Part shown: piece after piece, positions 34,511 to 44,183 of the stretch
Numbering within the stretch: position 1 is the first letter of the stretch
Layout of the letters: each line of letters starts with the position of its first letter
Assembly (NCBI RefSeq): GCF_900112645.1
Contig: NZ_FOMO01000005.1
Span: forward strand, 186,001-250,000
DNA length: 64,000 bases
Origin: Phytopseudomonas straminea
GTDB taxonomy: Bacteria > Pseudomonadota > Gammaproteobacteria > Pseudomonadales > Pseudomonadaceae
Direction of reading: 5' to 3'
Made by a program: the position numbers and the translations under genes
The notes under the pieces: model-generated
What the model saw: the letters and a program-made list of their open reading frames with translations, nothing else
Told to the model about the DNA's origin: nothing
Database searches by the model: none

Positions 34511-35778
34511 AAGGATTGCGCCTGTGCGGTCGCGTGGCTGACCACGGCAGCCTCGACGATATCGGCTGCGCGTTTTACGCCGCCGGCCTGTTGCAGCTCA
34601 TCGATCAGCGGATCGAAACCGGGCAAGGGCTTGGCGAGCAGCTCGCGCAGCGCCGTCTCGATACGCGCCACGCTGGCTCGCCGACTGAGCTGGCTGCCGA
34701 CGTTGCGATAGGCGACCCGGGCGGCGACGCCCGGCTGGTCGAAGGCAATCGGCATCACCAGCATCGGCGTGCGCGCGACGATGGCATCCATCACCGTGTT
34801 CAGGCCGCCGTGGGTGATCACCGCATCGGCCCTTTCCAGCGCCCATTGTTGCGGCGCGAAGTCGGTCACCCAGGTGGCGCCGCAGTCGATCAAACGGCGT
34901 TCCTGAGCCGAATCGAGCTTGCCGCAATGGGCGATCAACAACTGACCATCGAGGCGCTTGCAGGCTTTGGCGATGCGCTCGAACAGCTTGATACGGTCGC
35001 CCTGCAAGGTGCCCAGGCTGGCGAAGAAGAACGGCCGCGACTCGTCGATTGGCCAATGGCCCTGCTGCGATGTAGACGGGCTGCGCAGGGGGCCGACCGC
35101 ATGAAAATGCGTCGGCAACTGGCTGCGCGGGAAATCGAAGCCAGCCAGGGTCTGGCTGATCTGTGCCAGCGGCGACAGGCATTCATGCAGGGCGGTTCGC
35201 GGTGGCACACCGAGGCGCAGGGCGGCAACTTGGATCACCTTTCCCAGGGGCTTCATCAGCCAGTCGTAGACCTGGGTGCTGCCGCGGTACATGTGCTGGC
35301 TGCGCTCGTCGGTGCCATAGGCGAAGGGCATCACCGGCAGCGGCAGGCCCGGCTCGCGGTTGACCGGCAGTGCGCAGGCCACTGATACGAACGGCAGATT
35401 CAGGCTTTCGGCGACCAGGCCGCCAGCCGGCTCCATTTGGTCGCAGAGCAGGGCGTCGACCTCGTTGTCAGCGAGCGCCTGCGGCAACTCGTTGCAGAGC
35501 ATCGCGGTGGTGGCGCCCATCTGCTTGATGATGCGCCGCAGCCCCCAGGGCGTATCCGGGTGCGCGGCCTGGTGCAGGGTGCGCTCCAGGCTGCCAGGCG
35601 GATGACTGCCAACGCCCACCGCGCGAAAGGTCACCCGCGGATCGCTGAGCCAGTGAGCAGCATCGGACTGGTGAAAGAAGGTAACCCGGTGGCCACGTTC
35701 GATCAGTTCGCCGACGAGGGCCTGCAGGGCCTGGAAGTGGCTGTAGTAGGGCGGTGCGATAACCGCGAAGTGGGTCAT
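34507..35778 (-). CDS. crtX: Zeaxanthin glucosyltransferase CrtX
   Basis: 423-residue UDP-sugar glycosyltransferase of family GT1, glucosylating zeaxanthin. The C-terminal nucleotide-sugar signature [19 protein letters not shown] leads into [11 protein letters not shown]. Start [20 protein letters not shown] is the usual CrtX N-terminus; an in-frame extension upstream lies over idi and is not used. ATGA overlaps on both sides. Confidence 0.94.
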   Translation of the reverse strand: MTHFAVIAPPYYSHFQALQALVGELIERGHRVTFFHQSDAAHWLSDPRVTFRAVGVGSHPPGSLERTLHQAAHPDTPWGLRRIIKQMGATTAMLCNELPQALADNEVDALLCDQMEPAGGLVAESLNLPFVSVACALPVNREPGLPLPVMPFAYGTDERSQHMYRGSTQVYDWLMKPLGKVIQVAALRLGVPPRTALHECLSPLAQISQTLAGFDFPRSQLPTHFHAVGPLRSPSTSQQGHWPIDESRPFFFASLGTLQGDRIKLFERIAKACKRLDGQLLIAHCGKLDSAQERRLIDCGATWVTDFAPQQWALERADAVITHGGLNTVMDAIVARTPMLVMPIAFDQPGVAARVAYRNVGSQLSRRASVARIETALRELLAKPLPGFDPLIDELQQAGGVKRAADIVEAAVVSHATAQAQSL

Positions 35779-36812
35779 GCCTGGCTCGCCAGCAAGGGCG
35801 CGTGACGCAGCGCAGCCAGGTTGGCCGAGCCGGTGCAGAAGCAGGCCGTGCGCAGCTGGCGGATGATGATCTGGAAATGCTCGATCACCGCCTCGGTCGA
35901 CAGCGTGGCACCGGGCAGTGCGCCGGCCGCCTGGCCGACGATATCGGCGCCCAGGCGAATGGCCTTGGCGGCATCCACGCCGTCGCGCACGCCGCCGGAG
36001 GCGATCAATGCAACATCCGGTAACGCATTGCGTATCGCCTGCACGGCGGAGGCGGTGGGGATGCCCCAATCGGAGAAAGCCATGGCCACGGCGCGGTCCG
36101 CCGTGTTGGCTGCGCGCTCGCCTTCCACCGCCGCCCAGCTGGTGCCGCCGGCGCCGGCGACGTCGATGACCTGCACGCCAGCCTCGGCCAGCGAGCGCGC
36201 TACCGAGGCCGACAGGCCAGCACCGACTTCCTTGACGATCACCGGCACCTCCAGGCTGTCGACCACCCGGGCGATCTGTGTCAGCACTCCGCGCCAGTTG
36301 CGGTCGCCTTCGGCCTGTACCGCTTCCTGCAAGGGATTGAGGTGAATGATCAGGCCGTTTGCCTGCAGGGCGTCGACGGCGCGGCGGGCCAGGTCGAGGC
36401 CATCTTTTTCCAGCAACTGCGCAGCGCCGATATTCGATAGCAGCACGATATCCGGCGCCAGGCGGCGCAGTTCGCGGGTCAGGCCCTGGTCGTTACCGGT
36501 CTGCAGGCTGACACGCTGGGAACCGACACCCATGGCAATGCCCAGCTCCTGCGCTGCTTCGGCCAGATGTCGATTGATGGCCTCGGAGCGGTTGGCACCG
36601 CCGGTCATGGAGCTGATCAGCAGCGGCGCCTGCAATTCGACGCCAAGCAGGGTGGCGCGCAGGTCGATGGCTCCGTGGTCCAGTTCAGGCAGTGCGCAAT
36701 GTTCGAACTGCAACTGTGCCCAGCCGGCACTGATCCGCGACGTTGCCTTGTACCGATCCAGAACGATATCCAGATGATCGTCCTTACGCCGACTAAGGTC
36801 GCTATTCTTCAT
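35775..36812 (-). CDS. fni: Isopentenyl-diphosphate delta-isomerase, type 2
   Basis: 345-residue FMN- and NADPH-dependent isomerase interconverting IPP and DMAPP, supplying DMAPP for carotenoid synthesis. R-K-D-D-H (SRRKDDHL) at the start, [10 protein letters not shown], and [22 protein letters not shown] are conserved type 2 motifs. GGAG precedes the ATG. First gene of the minus-strand operon. Confidence 0.95.
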   Translation of the reverse strand: MKNSDLSRRKDDHLDIVLDRYKATSRISAGWAQLQFEHCALPELDHGAIDLRATLLGVELQAPLLISSMTGGANRSEAINRHLAEAAQELGIAMGVGSQRVSLQTGNDQGLTRELRRLAPDIVLLSNIGAAQLLEKDGLDLARRAVDALQANGLIIHLNPLQEAVQAEGDRNWRGVLTQIARVVDSLEVPVIVKEVGAGLSASVARSLAEAGVQVIDVAGAGGTSWAAVEGERAANTADRAVAMAFSDWGIPTASAVQAIRNALPDVALIASGGVRDGVDAAKAIRLGADIVGQAAGALPGATLSTEAVIEHFQIIIRQLRTACFCTGSANLAALRHAPLLASQA

Positions 36813-37014
36813 GCAGGCTCCATTTCCATTGCGCCGGAATCATTTTGGGGGGCACGCGGTCTTTCCAGAACGGAATATTCGAATAGCATGTATATATCCG
36901 CCTGGCCCTTTCGGGCAGCTTATCAGGCAACCGCAGGCACTGGACGTTCCAACATTACGAATCGGCTTTGGTTACGCTCATTTCGGTGTCAGTATCGTAC
37001 CGCGTCGTGACCCT

Positions 37015-37041
37015 CAGTACGTATCTCGTGCTCACGTACTG
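37015..37041. promoter_or_regulatory. Palindromic site upstream of crtE
   Basis: CAGTACGT (37015-37022) and ACGTACTG (37034-37041) form a perfect 8-bp inverted repeat with an 11-base spacer, ending 27 bases before the crtE ATG in the 256-base divergent crtE-idi region. It looks like an operator for a dimeric regulator; no such regulator lies nearby. Confidence 0.45.
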
Positions 37042-37068
37042 CAGGCATATAGAAGAAGAGAGTGAACG

Positions 37069-37956
37069 ATGACAGCCTATGCGACCGCAGCGATCGACAG
37101 CGGATTTACCGAACACCTGATGCAGTTGCGCGCCGCCATCGATGGCCGGCTTGACGAGCTGCTGCCAGCGGCCAGCAACGAGCGCGACCTGGTCGCCGCG
37201 GCGATTCGCGATGGTGCCTTGGCGCCGGGCAAACGCATGCGCCCGCTGCTGCTGCTGCTGGCTGCCGACGGCCTGGGTGCCGATCAGTGCCAGGCACTGG
37301 ATTTGGCCTGCGCCATCGAGATGGTGCATGCCGCGTCGCTGATTCTCGACGACATGCCCTGCATGGATAATGCCCAGCTGCGCCGCGGCAAGCCCACCGT
37401 ACACCTGACCTTTGGTGAGGATATCGCCATCCTTGCCGCCGTGGCACTGCTGTCGCGGGCCTTTGGCGTGGTGGCGTCAATCGACGGGCTGCGCCCGCTG
37501 GTGCGCACTCAACTGGTGGAAGTACTCGCCAATACCATCGGCTCCCAAGGGCTGGTGAAGGGGCAGCTGCAAGACTTGCGCGACGGCAAGTATGCCCGTA
37601 GCGAAGAGGAAATCGCCGCGACCAACAACCTCAAGACCGGGGTGCTGTTCAGCGCGATCATGGACATGGCGTATCTGCTCAGCGATGCACCCAAACCGGT
37701 GCGCGGCTTGCTGCAGCGTTTTGCCGTGGAGCTGGGGCATGCGGTGCAGCTCTTCGACGACCTGCAGGACATCAACCCCAACAGCGACAAGGATCAGGGC
37801 AAGGACGACGGCAAGTCGACGCTCCTGGCCCTGTGTGGCGAACAGAAGGTTCGCGAACGCCTCGACGGGCACCTGGCCCGTGCGCAGATCTGCCTCGACG
37901 AGGCCTACCGCGGCGATGTCTACATCGGCCGCTTTCTGCGCATGCTGTTTGGCTGA
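37069..37956 (+). CDS. crtE: Geranylgeranyl diphosphate synthase CrtE
   Basis: 295-residue trans-prenyltransferase producing GGPP. First aspartate-rich motif is DDMPCMDNAQ and the second is FDDLQD. KRMRPLLLLLAADG is the usual N-terminal substrate region. Diverges from idi rather than leading the operon, as it does in Pantoea. Confidence 0.95.
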   Translation: MTAYATAAIDSGFTEHLMQLRAAIDGRLDELLPAASNERDLVAAAIRDGALAPGKRMRPLLLLLAADGLGADQCQALDLACAIEMVHAASLILDDMPCMDNAQLRRGKPTVHLTFGEDIAILAAVALLSRAFGVVASIDGLRPLVRTQLVEVLANTIGSQGLVKGQLQDLRDGKYARSEEEIAATNNLKTGVLFSAIMDMAYLLSDAPKPVRGLLQRFAVELGHAVQLFDDLQDINPNSDKDQGKDDGKSTLLALCGEQKVRERLDGHLARAQICLDEAYRGDVYIGRFLRMLFG

Positions 37957-38418
37957 TTACTGGGGCAGGGCTTCCAGCGCGGCCTGCAGGGCCGCGGCGT
38001 CGTTAAAGCGCTGTTCACGCACCACCTTGCCATCCTCGACTTCCAGCCACTGCACGGTTTCCCGATCCCCGTCGTAGCGGTTGGCCACCCGGCCAGTCTG
38101 GTCGAGCATGATGCGGTACTTTGCCGAGCGCATGGCTGGCACTGCGACCAGCTTGGCGAACGACGGCATCTTTTCGATATCCGCCACGTAAACCACGTGG
38201 CGAGCATCCAGATAACCCTCCGGTTTCTCTTCCAATGCGCCGTTCACTAGCCGGGCCGTGGACATGCTACGCGCCACCAATACCACCCGGGCGGCGTCGT
38301 CCAGGGTGTAGGCCTTCTCGAACTGATCCAGCAGCGTCCAGCGAGTTGGAGCCGGGGCATCCGTCGCCCAGGCAGTGGAACAGACAACACTGAACAACAG
38401 GATGCAGAGTCGTTTCAT
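37957..38418 (-). CDS. Periplasmic thioredoxin-fold-like protein, function unknown
   Basis: 153-residue protein with a signal peptide MKRLCILLFSVVCSTAWA and a body resembling YtfJ-like/thioredoxin-like proteins: WTLLDQFEKAYTLDDAARVVLVAR, then KLVAVPAMRSAKYRIMLDQTGRVANRY. No CxxC pair. Often misnamed as an FAD/FMN dehydrogenase. Convergent with crtE, with no bases between the stops. Confidence 0.75.
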   Translation of the reverse strand: MKRLCILLFSVVCSTAWATDAPAPTRWTLLDQFEKAYTLDDAARVVLVARSMSTARLVNGALEEKPEGYLDARHVVYVADIEKMPSFAKLVAVPAMRSAKYRIMLDQTGRVANRYDGDRETVQWLEVEDGKVVREQRFNDAAALQAALEALPQ

Positions 38419-38578
38419 GGCAAGCCGCTCGGTCGAAAAATTGGCAGCACAATAGAGCGCCGCGGCCACGCTTGCCAAATATTTTGCATCGCACCGTGTG
38501 CAAGGGTGCCTGGCAGTGCCGAAGGGTTTGAGGGTTGCCAGGCAAATCAGAAGGCAAGGCTACCTTTCTGCTTAATTG

Positions 38579-38602
38579 TTAATTAGAATCGATCTCGTTA
38601 TT
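38579..38602 (+). promoter_or_regulatory. Probable Fur box upstream of the sigma factor
   Basis: TAATTAGAATCGATCTCGTT, core AGAATCGATCTC, resembles Pseudomonas Fur boxes of the AGAATCATTCTC type. It ends 22 bases before the sigma-factor start, so Fur would repress the siderophore regulator when iron is plentiful. Confidence 0.5.
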
Positions 38603-38624
38603 GATCTTCATAACGGGTGCTTGC

Positions 38625-39137
38625 ATGGGTGGTCTGGCCGTATCCAGTGAACGGGCGTTCAACGATCTGTACCGGGAACATCGCAGCTGGCTCGAGCAGT
38701 GGCTCAGCCGCCGCATGGGCAATGGTTGGGACGCCGCCGACCTCAGCCAGGACGCCTTCATGCGTGTGCTGGCCGGCTCCCAGGCGATCAGCGAGCTGCA
38801 GGAACCCCGGGCCTACCTGAAAACCATTGGCAAGCGCCTGCTGATCAACCTCTATAAGCGCCGCAGCCTGGAGCAGGCTTATATCGATGCGCTCGCACAA
38901 CTGCCCGAAAGCTGCGCGCCGTCGCCGGAAGAACGTTGGCTGGTGCTGGAAACTCTGCAGGCACTGGACGAACTACTCGACGGGCTGCCCCATGTGGTGC
39001 GCCGTGCCTTTTTGCTAAGTCAGCTCGAAGGCCTGGGTTACCGGGATATCGCCGAACGCTTGGATGTCTCCGAGCGCAGCGTCAAACGCTATATGGTGCA
39101 GGCCTACGAGCACTGCCTGCTGGTCGAGCTGTGCTGA
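38625..39137 (+). CDS. FecI-type ECF sigma factor, AcsS-like
   Basis: 170-residue iron-starvation sigma factor. Region 2 is FNDLYREHRSWLEQWLSRRM...DLSQDAFMRVLAG and region 4 is LSQLEGLGYRDIAERL, then DVSERSVKRYMVQAYEH. It would direct transcription of the TonB receptor and siderophore genes after FecR release. In P. syringae the achromobactin locus has such a factor (AcsS). FecR overlaps its 3' end. The ATG at 38625 is chosen. Confidence 0.9.
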   Translation: MGGLAVSSERAFNDLYREHRSWLEQWLSRRMGNGWDAADLSQDAFMRVLAGSQAISELQEPRAYLKTIGKRLLINLYKRRSLEQAYIDALAQLPESCAPSPEERWLVLETLQALDELLDGLPHVVRRAFLLSQLEGLGYRDIAERLDVSERSVKRYMVQAYEHCLLVELC

Positions 39138-40075
39138 AGCGCGAGATCAGTGACGACACCCGCCGTGTCGCCCACTCGGCCGCGCGCTGGCTGACGCTGA
39201 TCGAATCCGGCGAGGCCCGCGAAAGCGACCACGCGGCCCTGCAGTGCTGGCGTGATGCCCATACCAGCCATGAACACGCCTGGCAGAAGATCCAGGCCCT
39301 GCGCTCGCGCTTTGGCGGTGTGCCGCCCGAGCTGGCGATGGCCAGTCTGGATCGGCCCGATCAAAAGCGCCGGCGCCTGCTCAAGGGGCTATTGGGCGTC
39401 GCCACCCTGGCGCCGGCCGCCTGGCTGGTCAGTCATGAATTGCCTATCTGGCGCGCCGACCTGGCGACCCGGGTTGGCGAACAGCGCCGGCTAACCTTGG
39501 TCGACGGCAGCGTGCTGGATATCAATACCGATAGCGCATTGAACCTCGACGTCGCTCAGCGTCGGCTGATCCTGCTGCGTGGCGAAGTCGCGTTAAGGCT
39601 CGCGGCGGGCTCGCCCTTCGTCATTGAAACCGATCAGGGCAAAGCGACGCTAAGCACGGGCGAAATCTGCGTGCGACAACAGGGTGACAGTTGCCAGTTT
39701 TCGATGTTCACGGGCGTCGGGCAGTTGCAGCCAAATGCCTACGACACCCTGGCGCTGCAGGCGGGGCAGCGTCTGACGCTGCGCGGCGGTCGCGTGGACT
39801 CCACCCAGGCCTTCGATATGCGGCAGCTGGGCTGGCGTGACGGTGTACTGATGGCCAACGATCAGTCGCTGGGTGACTTCCTGCGCGAGCTCGAACGCTA
39901 TCGCCCCGGCGTACTGCGTTGGTCGCCGTCCCTGGAGCGTTTGCGGGTGACCGGCAGTTTCCGCCTGGCCGACACCGATCAGGTTCTCGATCTGCTGGCT
40001 GCCAGCCTGCCGCTGAGCGTGCAGAAACGTACGCGTTACTGGGTCACTTTGGTGCCCCGCGAAAAAATTGCCTGA
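39131..40075 (+). CDS. FecR-type anti-sigma / signal transducer
   Basis: 314-residue inner-membrane regulator. The cytoplasmic N-terminal DUF4880 region (RRVAHSAARWLTLIESGEA...W) binds the sigma factor; a hydrophobic segment LLGVATLAPAAWLVS follows at about residues 85-100; the periplasmic FecR domain has RLTLVDGSVLDINTDSAL. It ends with an STN-like strand-helix, DQVLDLLAASLPLSV. The start is GTG at 39131, which overlaps the sigma stop. Confidence 0.9.
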   Translation: MLKREISDDTRRVAHSAARWLTLIESGEARESDHAALQCWRDAHTSHEHAWQKIQALRSRFGGVPPELAMASLDRPDQKRRRLLKGLLGVATLAPAAWLVSHELPIWRADLATRVGEQRRLTLVDGSVLDINTDSALNLDVAQRRLILLRGEVALRLAAGSPFVIETDQGKATLSTGEICVRQQGDSCQFSMFTGVGQLQPNAYDTLALQAGQRLTLRGGRVDSTQAFDMRQLGWRDGVLMANDQSLGDFLRELERYRPGVLRWSPSLERLRVTGSFRLADTDQVLDLLAASLPLSVQKRTRYWVTLVPREKIA

Positions 40076-40076
40076 A

Positions 40077-40108
40077 GGCTGTCCCTTTTTTTCTGCTCGC
40101 CTGTCATG
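40077..40108 (+). promoter_or_regulatory. Candidate FecI-type promoter of the receptor gene
   Basis: GGCTGTCCCTTTTTTTCTGC then TCGCCTGTCATG lies 33 bases before the receptor ATG. The CTGTC-T-run-CTGTC layout resembles iron-starvation sigma promoters ahead of Pseudomonas TonB receptors, but this is recognised loosely and is unproven. Confidence 0.3.
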
Positions 40109-40140
40109 GGAAGTAGTGAATTAAAAAGAGAGCGTCTGCC

Positions 40141-42582
40141 ATGCCATCCCTGACACGTCATCGGCCTCGTCTGGTGTCTTCGATTTCCTACTCCACCGTC
40201 TGCCTGAGCCTGATGCTCGGGCTGGGCAGCATCGCGCCACTGGCCGCCCATGCACAAACCGCCGAGCGCACCTACAGCGTGCCGAGCAGCAGCCTGGGTG
40301 AAGCCCTGAGCCGCTTCGCCAGCCAGGCCGGGGTGAGCCTGTCGGTGGATCCGGCGCTGGTCAGCGGGCGCAGCAGCCAGGGGCTGTCCGGCACCTACAG
40401 CGTCGATGAAGGCTTCGCGCGTCTGCTGCAGGGCAGCGGCCTGCGCCTGCAGCCGGTCAGCGATTCGGCCTATACCATCGCGCCGGCCGCCGACAGTGCC
40501 GACACCATGGAAATCGCCCCCACCGCCATCACCGGGGTGACCATTCCCTCGGAAAGCCTGGAAGGCGAGCGCTACGCCGGCGGCCAGGTCGCCCGTCGCA
40601 GCTCCCAGGGGCTGCTGGGCTCGCGGGACTTCATGGAATCGCCGCTGAGCATGACCACCTACACCAGCGAGGCGGTGAAGAACACGCAATCGCGCACCCT
40701 GGCCGACCTGACCGCCAGCGACCCGGCGGTACGTTCCACCAACCCGGCGGGCGGTCGTTTCGAGCAATTCACCATTCGCGGCTTCAGCCTGTTCAACAGC
40801 GACGTGTCCTACGGTGGGCTGTACGGCATCATGCCGACGTACTCCATCGACATGGAAATGGCCGACCGCGTCGACATCCTTCGCGGCCCGACCCAACTGG
40901 TCAACGGCATCTCCCCGCGCGGTAGCGTCGGCGGCGGTATCAACGTGGTGCCCAAGCGCGCCACCGACAAGCCGATCACCGAGTTCACCGGCACCTACGC
41001 CTCGGACAGCCAGGTCGGCGGCGCGGTGGACGTAGGTCGCCGCTTCGGCGAGGACAACCGCTTCGGCATCCGCTTCAACGGCGTCAAGCAATCCGGCGAT
41101 ACCGAGTGGGATCACCAGAAGGTCAACCGCGAGATGGCCGTGGTGGGCCTCGACTTCCGCGACGAGCGCCTGCGCCTGTCGATGGATGTGGGGCATACCG
41201 AGCGCGATACCGATGCGCCGCAGGAACGCATTTTGGTGGCGGACACTGCGCCCGTGCCGAAAGCTGATGACGTGCGCCATAACTATGCTCAGTCCTGGAG
41301 CAAGGCCCGAACCAATGACACCTTCGGCGCACTACGTGGCGAGTATGATATCGACGATTCGTTGATGGTCTATGGTGCCGTCGGTGCCCGTAAAAGCCGC
41401 CATGATTTCCTGCGTCATAACGTGACGGTAACCAATGCTGCTGGCGATTTCACCGTTCAGCCGCGTGATTTCACCCGAGACGAAGATGTACGCACAGTGA
41501 ATGCCGGTGTGCGTAAGTGGTTCCAGACTGGCTCGGTCAGTCATGAAGTGAATTTAGCTGCTGATTACTTTTCGATGGACTTCGAGAACGGTGGGGCACG
41601 GTATCAATACCCAGCTGGCGCAGGCGGGAGCAATATTTACAACCCCGTCGACAGGCCGGAGCTTACAACCCCCTCCCGACTTGACGACAAGGTTTACACG
41701 GAGAACCGTTTCAGCGGCGTGGCACTTTCTGACACGCTTGGCTTTATGGAAGATCGCTTGTTACTGACTCTGGGCGCTCGTTGGCAACGAGTGAAAGTCG
41801 ATGATTGGAAAGACGGTATTAAGAGTAAAACTGCTTATGACGAGGAAAAGTTGTCACCGTCGATGGGCGTACTGTTTAAAGCCACTGACCAACTCTCGTT
41901 GTATGCCAATTACATGGAAGGCCTGAGCCAGGGCAAGATTTCTCCAACCAACTCACTGCGGCCTGACGAAATCTTCCCACCCTTTATCAGCCGCCAAGTG
42001 GAAGCTGGTGCGAAGTACGACATGGGCAAGTTTGCTGTTACTGCCGCAGTATTCCGCATCAAACAGCCTGCCTATGAAACCAATCCAACAACACGGGAAT
42101 TTGGGCCTAACGGCAAGCGAGTCAACGACGGTGTCGAACTTAGCGTTTTCGGCGAACCACTCGGCGGTTTTCGCTTGCTTGGCGGTGTGATGTATATCGA
42201 CAGCAACCTGAAAGACACCAACAACGGTGGCGCGAACGACGGCAACCGCGCCCCTGCAACGCCCAAGTACAACGCCAACCTCGGCGCCGAATGGGACGTG
42301 CCGACGGTCAAGGGCCTGACCCTGACCGCGCGTAGCATGTACAGCAGCTCCCAATACCTGGATCAGGCCAATACCAAGGAAATCGACTCCTGGACGCGCT
42401 ATGACGTGGGCGCACGCTATGCCTTCAAGGTCGATGAAACCGATGTCACCTTGCGCGGCACCGTCGAGAACGTGGCCAATTCCCGGGACTGGATCTCCGC
42501 CGGCGCCTCCGACGACAGCGAGGCGGGTTTGACTCTCTCCGCTCCACGCACCTTCGTGCTGTCGGCCACCCTCGGTTTCTGA
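40141..42582 (+). CDS. acr: TonB-dependent siderophore receptor with signalling domain (Acr-like)
   Basis: 813-residue outer-membrane receptor. Signal peptide ends near AHAQTAERT. The STN signalling domain spans about residues 45-115 (YSVPSSSLGEALSRFASQAG), then the plug (TIRGFSLFNSDVS, DILRGPTQLVNG) and a barrel ending in F. The STN domain lets it signal to the neighbouring FecR. It precedes the achromobactin operon, as acr does in Dickeya. Middle codons, about 41220-42200, are clearly less GC-biased at third positions than both ends, which suggests the barrel region was replaced by recombination. Confidence 0.92.
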   Translation: MPSLTRHRPRLVSSISYSTVCLSLMLGLGSIAPLAAHAQTAERTYSVPSSSLGEALSRFASQAGVSLSVDPALVSGRSSQGLSGTYSVDEGFARLLQGSGLRLQPVSDSAYTIAPAADSADTMEIAPTAITGVTIPSESLEGERYAGGQVARRSSQGLLGSRDFMESPLSMTTYTSEAVKNTQSRTLADLTASDPAVRSTNPAGGRFEQFTIRGFSLFNSDVSYGGLYGIMPTYSIDMEMADRVDILRGPTQLVNGISPRGSVGGGINVVPKRATDKPITEFTGTYASDSQVGGAVDVGRRFGEDNRFGIRFNGVKQSGDTEWDHQKVNREMAVVGLDFRDERLRLSMDVGHTERDTDAPQERILVADTAPVPKADDVRHNYAQSWSKARTNDTFGALRGEYDIDDSLMVYGAVGARKSRHDFLRHNVTVTNAAGDFTVQPRDFTRDEDVRTVNAGVRKWFQTGSVSHEVNLAADYFSMDFENGGARYQYPAGAGGSNIYNPVDRPELTTPSRLDDKVYTENRFSGVALSDTLGFMEDRLLLTLGARWQRVKVDDWKDGIKSKTAYDEEKLSPSMGVLFKATDQLSLYANYMEGLSQGKISPTNSLRPDEIFPPFISRQVEAGAKYDMGKFAVTAAVFRIKQPAYETNPTTREFGPNGKRVNDGVELSVFGEPLGGFRLLGGVMYIDSNLKDTNNGGANDGNRAPATPKYNANLGAEWDVPTVKGLTLTARSMYSSSQYLDQANTKEIDSWTRYDVGARYAFKVDETDVTLRGTVENVANSRDWISAGASDDSEAGLTLSAPRTFVLSATLGF

Positions 42583-42602
42583 TTTTTCCGTTGCACCTCC
42601 AC

Positions 42603-42630
42603 AGCGAACGCCTGGTAACGGGCGTTCGCT
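42603..42630 (+). other. Hairpin between receptor and biosynthetic operon
   Basis: AGCGAACGCC (42603-42612) pairs with GGCGTTCGCT (42621-42630). No T-run follows. May act as attenuator or 3'-end protector of the receptor mRNA. Confidence 0.55.
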
Positions 42631-42704
42631 GCAAACAATAAAACCAACCATTCAGGGATGAAGCGGGACGCCTCGCAGAAGGCTGCCCCGCATTCGGCGT
42701 GACC

Positions 42705-42731
42705 TGCCGTTACTGATATGCCGTTACTGAT
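42705..42731. repeat. Tandem 13-bp direct repeat upstream of acsF
   Basis: TGCCGTTACTGAT occurs at 42705-42717 and again at 42719-42731, one base apart, 67 bases before the acsF ATG. The 14-base period is more than one helical turn. A regulator site is possible. Confidence 0.6.
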
Positions 42732-42797
42732 GAGTGCAGTGCTGACGACTTTCAACGGCTCCATCCGGAGCCTCGAACAGATAGAGGCGAGCACCAT

Positions 42798-44183
42798 ATG
42801 TTGAGTGAACGTACCCTGCCGCTGGAGCGATCCGATCTCCAGGCGGTACACAGCAACAACGCGGATTACCTGGCACGCCAGGACCGCTTCGAATCCAATG
42901 TGCGCAGCTACCCGCGCAAGCTGCCCCTGGCCATCGCCAAGGCGCAGGGCGTGTGGGTGACCGATGTCGAGGGGCGCCGCTACCTCGATTGCCTGGCTGG
43001 GGCCGGAACCCTGGCGCTGGGCCACAACCATCCGGCCATCGTCGACAGCTTGTCGAGCTTCCTGGCCTCCGGGGTGCCGATGCATACCCTGGACCTGACC
43101 ACGCCGCTGAAGGACGCCTTCAGTGAAACCCTGCTGGGCGTGCTGCCGGCCAACGGCTATTGCCTGCAGTTCTGCGGGCCGTCCGGCGCCGATGCGGTGG
43201 AAGCCGCGCTCAAGCTGGCCAAGACGGTGACCCGGCGCAGCAACGTGATCGCCTTTTCCGGCGGCTACCACGGCATGACCCATGGCGCCCTGGCGGTGAC
43301 CGGAAATACCGGTCCTAAAGACGCCGTGGCCTCGCTGATGCCCGGCGTGCAATTCATGCCGTACCCCCATGAATACCGTTGCCCGCTGGGCATTGGTGGC
43401 GAGGCGGGCGTGCAGGCGTTGTCCCATTACTTCACCCAGTTCATCCAGGACGTCGAAAGCGGCGTCAGCCTGCCGGCGGCGGTGATCGTCGAGGCGGTGC
43501 AGGGCGAGGGCGGTGCCAACCCGGCGCCCAACGCCTGGCTGCGCACCCTGCGCGAAGTAACCCAACGCCACGGCATCCTGTTGATCGTCGATGAAGTGCA
43601 GGCCGGCTTCGGCCGCACCGGGCGGATGTTCGCCTTCGAGCACGCCGGTATCGAGCCGGACATCATCGTCATGTCCAAGGCGGTCGGCGGCGGCCTGCCG
43701 CTGGCGGTGCTGGCCATCAAGCGCGAGTTCGACGCCTGGCAACCCGGTGCCCACACCGGCACCTTCCGTGGCAACCAGATGGCCATGGCCAGCGGCATGA
43801 CCACCCTGCAGATCATCCAGCGTGACGAATTGGCCGAGCAAGCCCGTGTGCGCGGCGACTGGCTGAAGGCGCGTCTGAATGCTCTGCGCGAGCGTTATCC
43901 GGCGATCGGCCAGGTGCGTGGCCGCGGGCTGATGCTGGGGCTGGAAATCGTCGACGAGCGCCAGAGCGCTGATGCACAAGGCGCCCATCCCATGGACGCC
44001 GCGCTGTCGGCGGCCACCCAGAGCGAATGCTTCAAGCACGGCCTGCTGCTCGAGCGCGGCGGCCGACATGGCAGCGTGATTCGCCTGCTGCCGCCGTTGA
44101 TCATCGATGAGGCGCAGTGCGCCGAGGTGGTCGCCCGTTTCGAGCGCGCACTGGTCGCAGCGCTGGGAGGTGCCCGTGGCTGA
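42798..44183 (+). CDS. acsF: Diaminobutyrate--2-oxoglutarate aminotransferase AcsF
   Basis: 461-residue class III PLP aminotransferase making L-2,4-diaminobutyrate from aspartate semialdehyde, a building block of achromobactin. PLP lysine in [44 protein letters not shown]. First gene of the acs operon; overlaps acsD by 8 bases. Confidence 0.93.
   Translation: MLSERTLPLERSDLQAVHSNNADYLARQDRFESNVRSYPRKLPLAIAKAQGVWVTDVEGRRYLDCLAGAGTLALGHNHPAIVDSLSSFLASGVPMHTLDLTTPLKDAFSETLLGVLPANGYCLQFCGPSGADAVEAALKLAKTVTRRSNVIAFSGGYHGMTHGALAVTGNTGPKDAVASLMPGVQFMPYPHEYRCPLGIGGEAGVQALSHYFTQFIQDVESGVSLPAAVIVEAVQGEGGANPAPNAWLRTLREVTQRHGILLIVDEVQAGFGRTGRMFAFEHAGIEPDIIVMSKAVGGGLPLAVLAIKREFDAWQPGAHTGTFRGNQMAMASGMTTLQIIQRDELAEQARVRGDWLKARLNALRERYPAIGQVRGRGLMLGLEIVDERQSADAQGAHPMDAALSAATQSECFKHGLLLERGGRHGSVIRLLPPLIIDEAQCAEVVARFERALVAALGGARG

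Noticed and set aside
35779..36069. N-terminal extension of crtX
   Set aside because: The frame stays open into idi, but [10 protein letters not shown] at 35778 is the normal CrtX start and overlaps the idi stop by ATGA.
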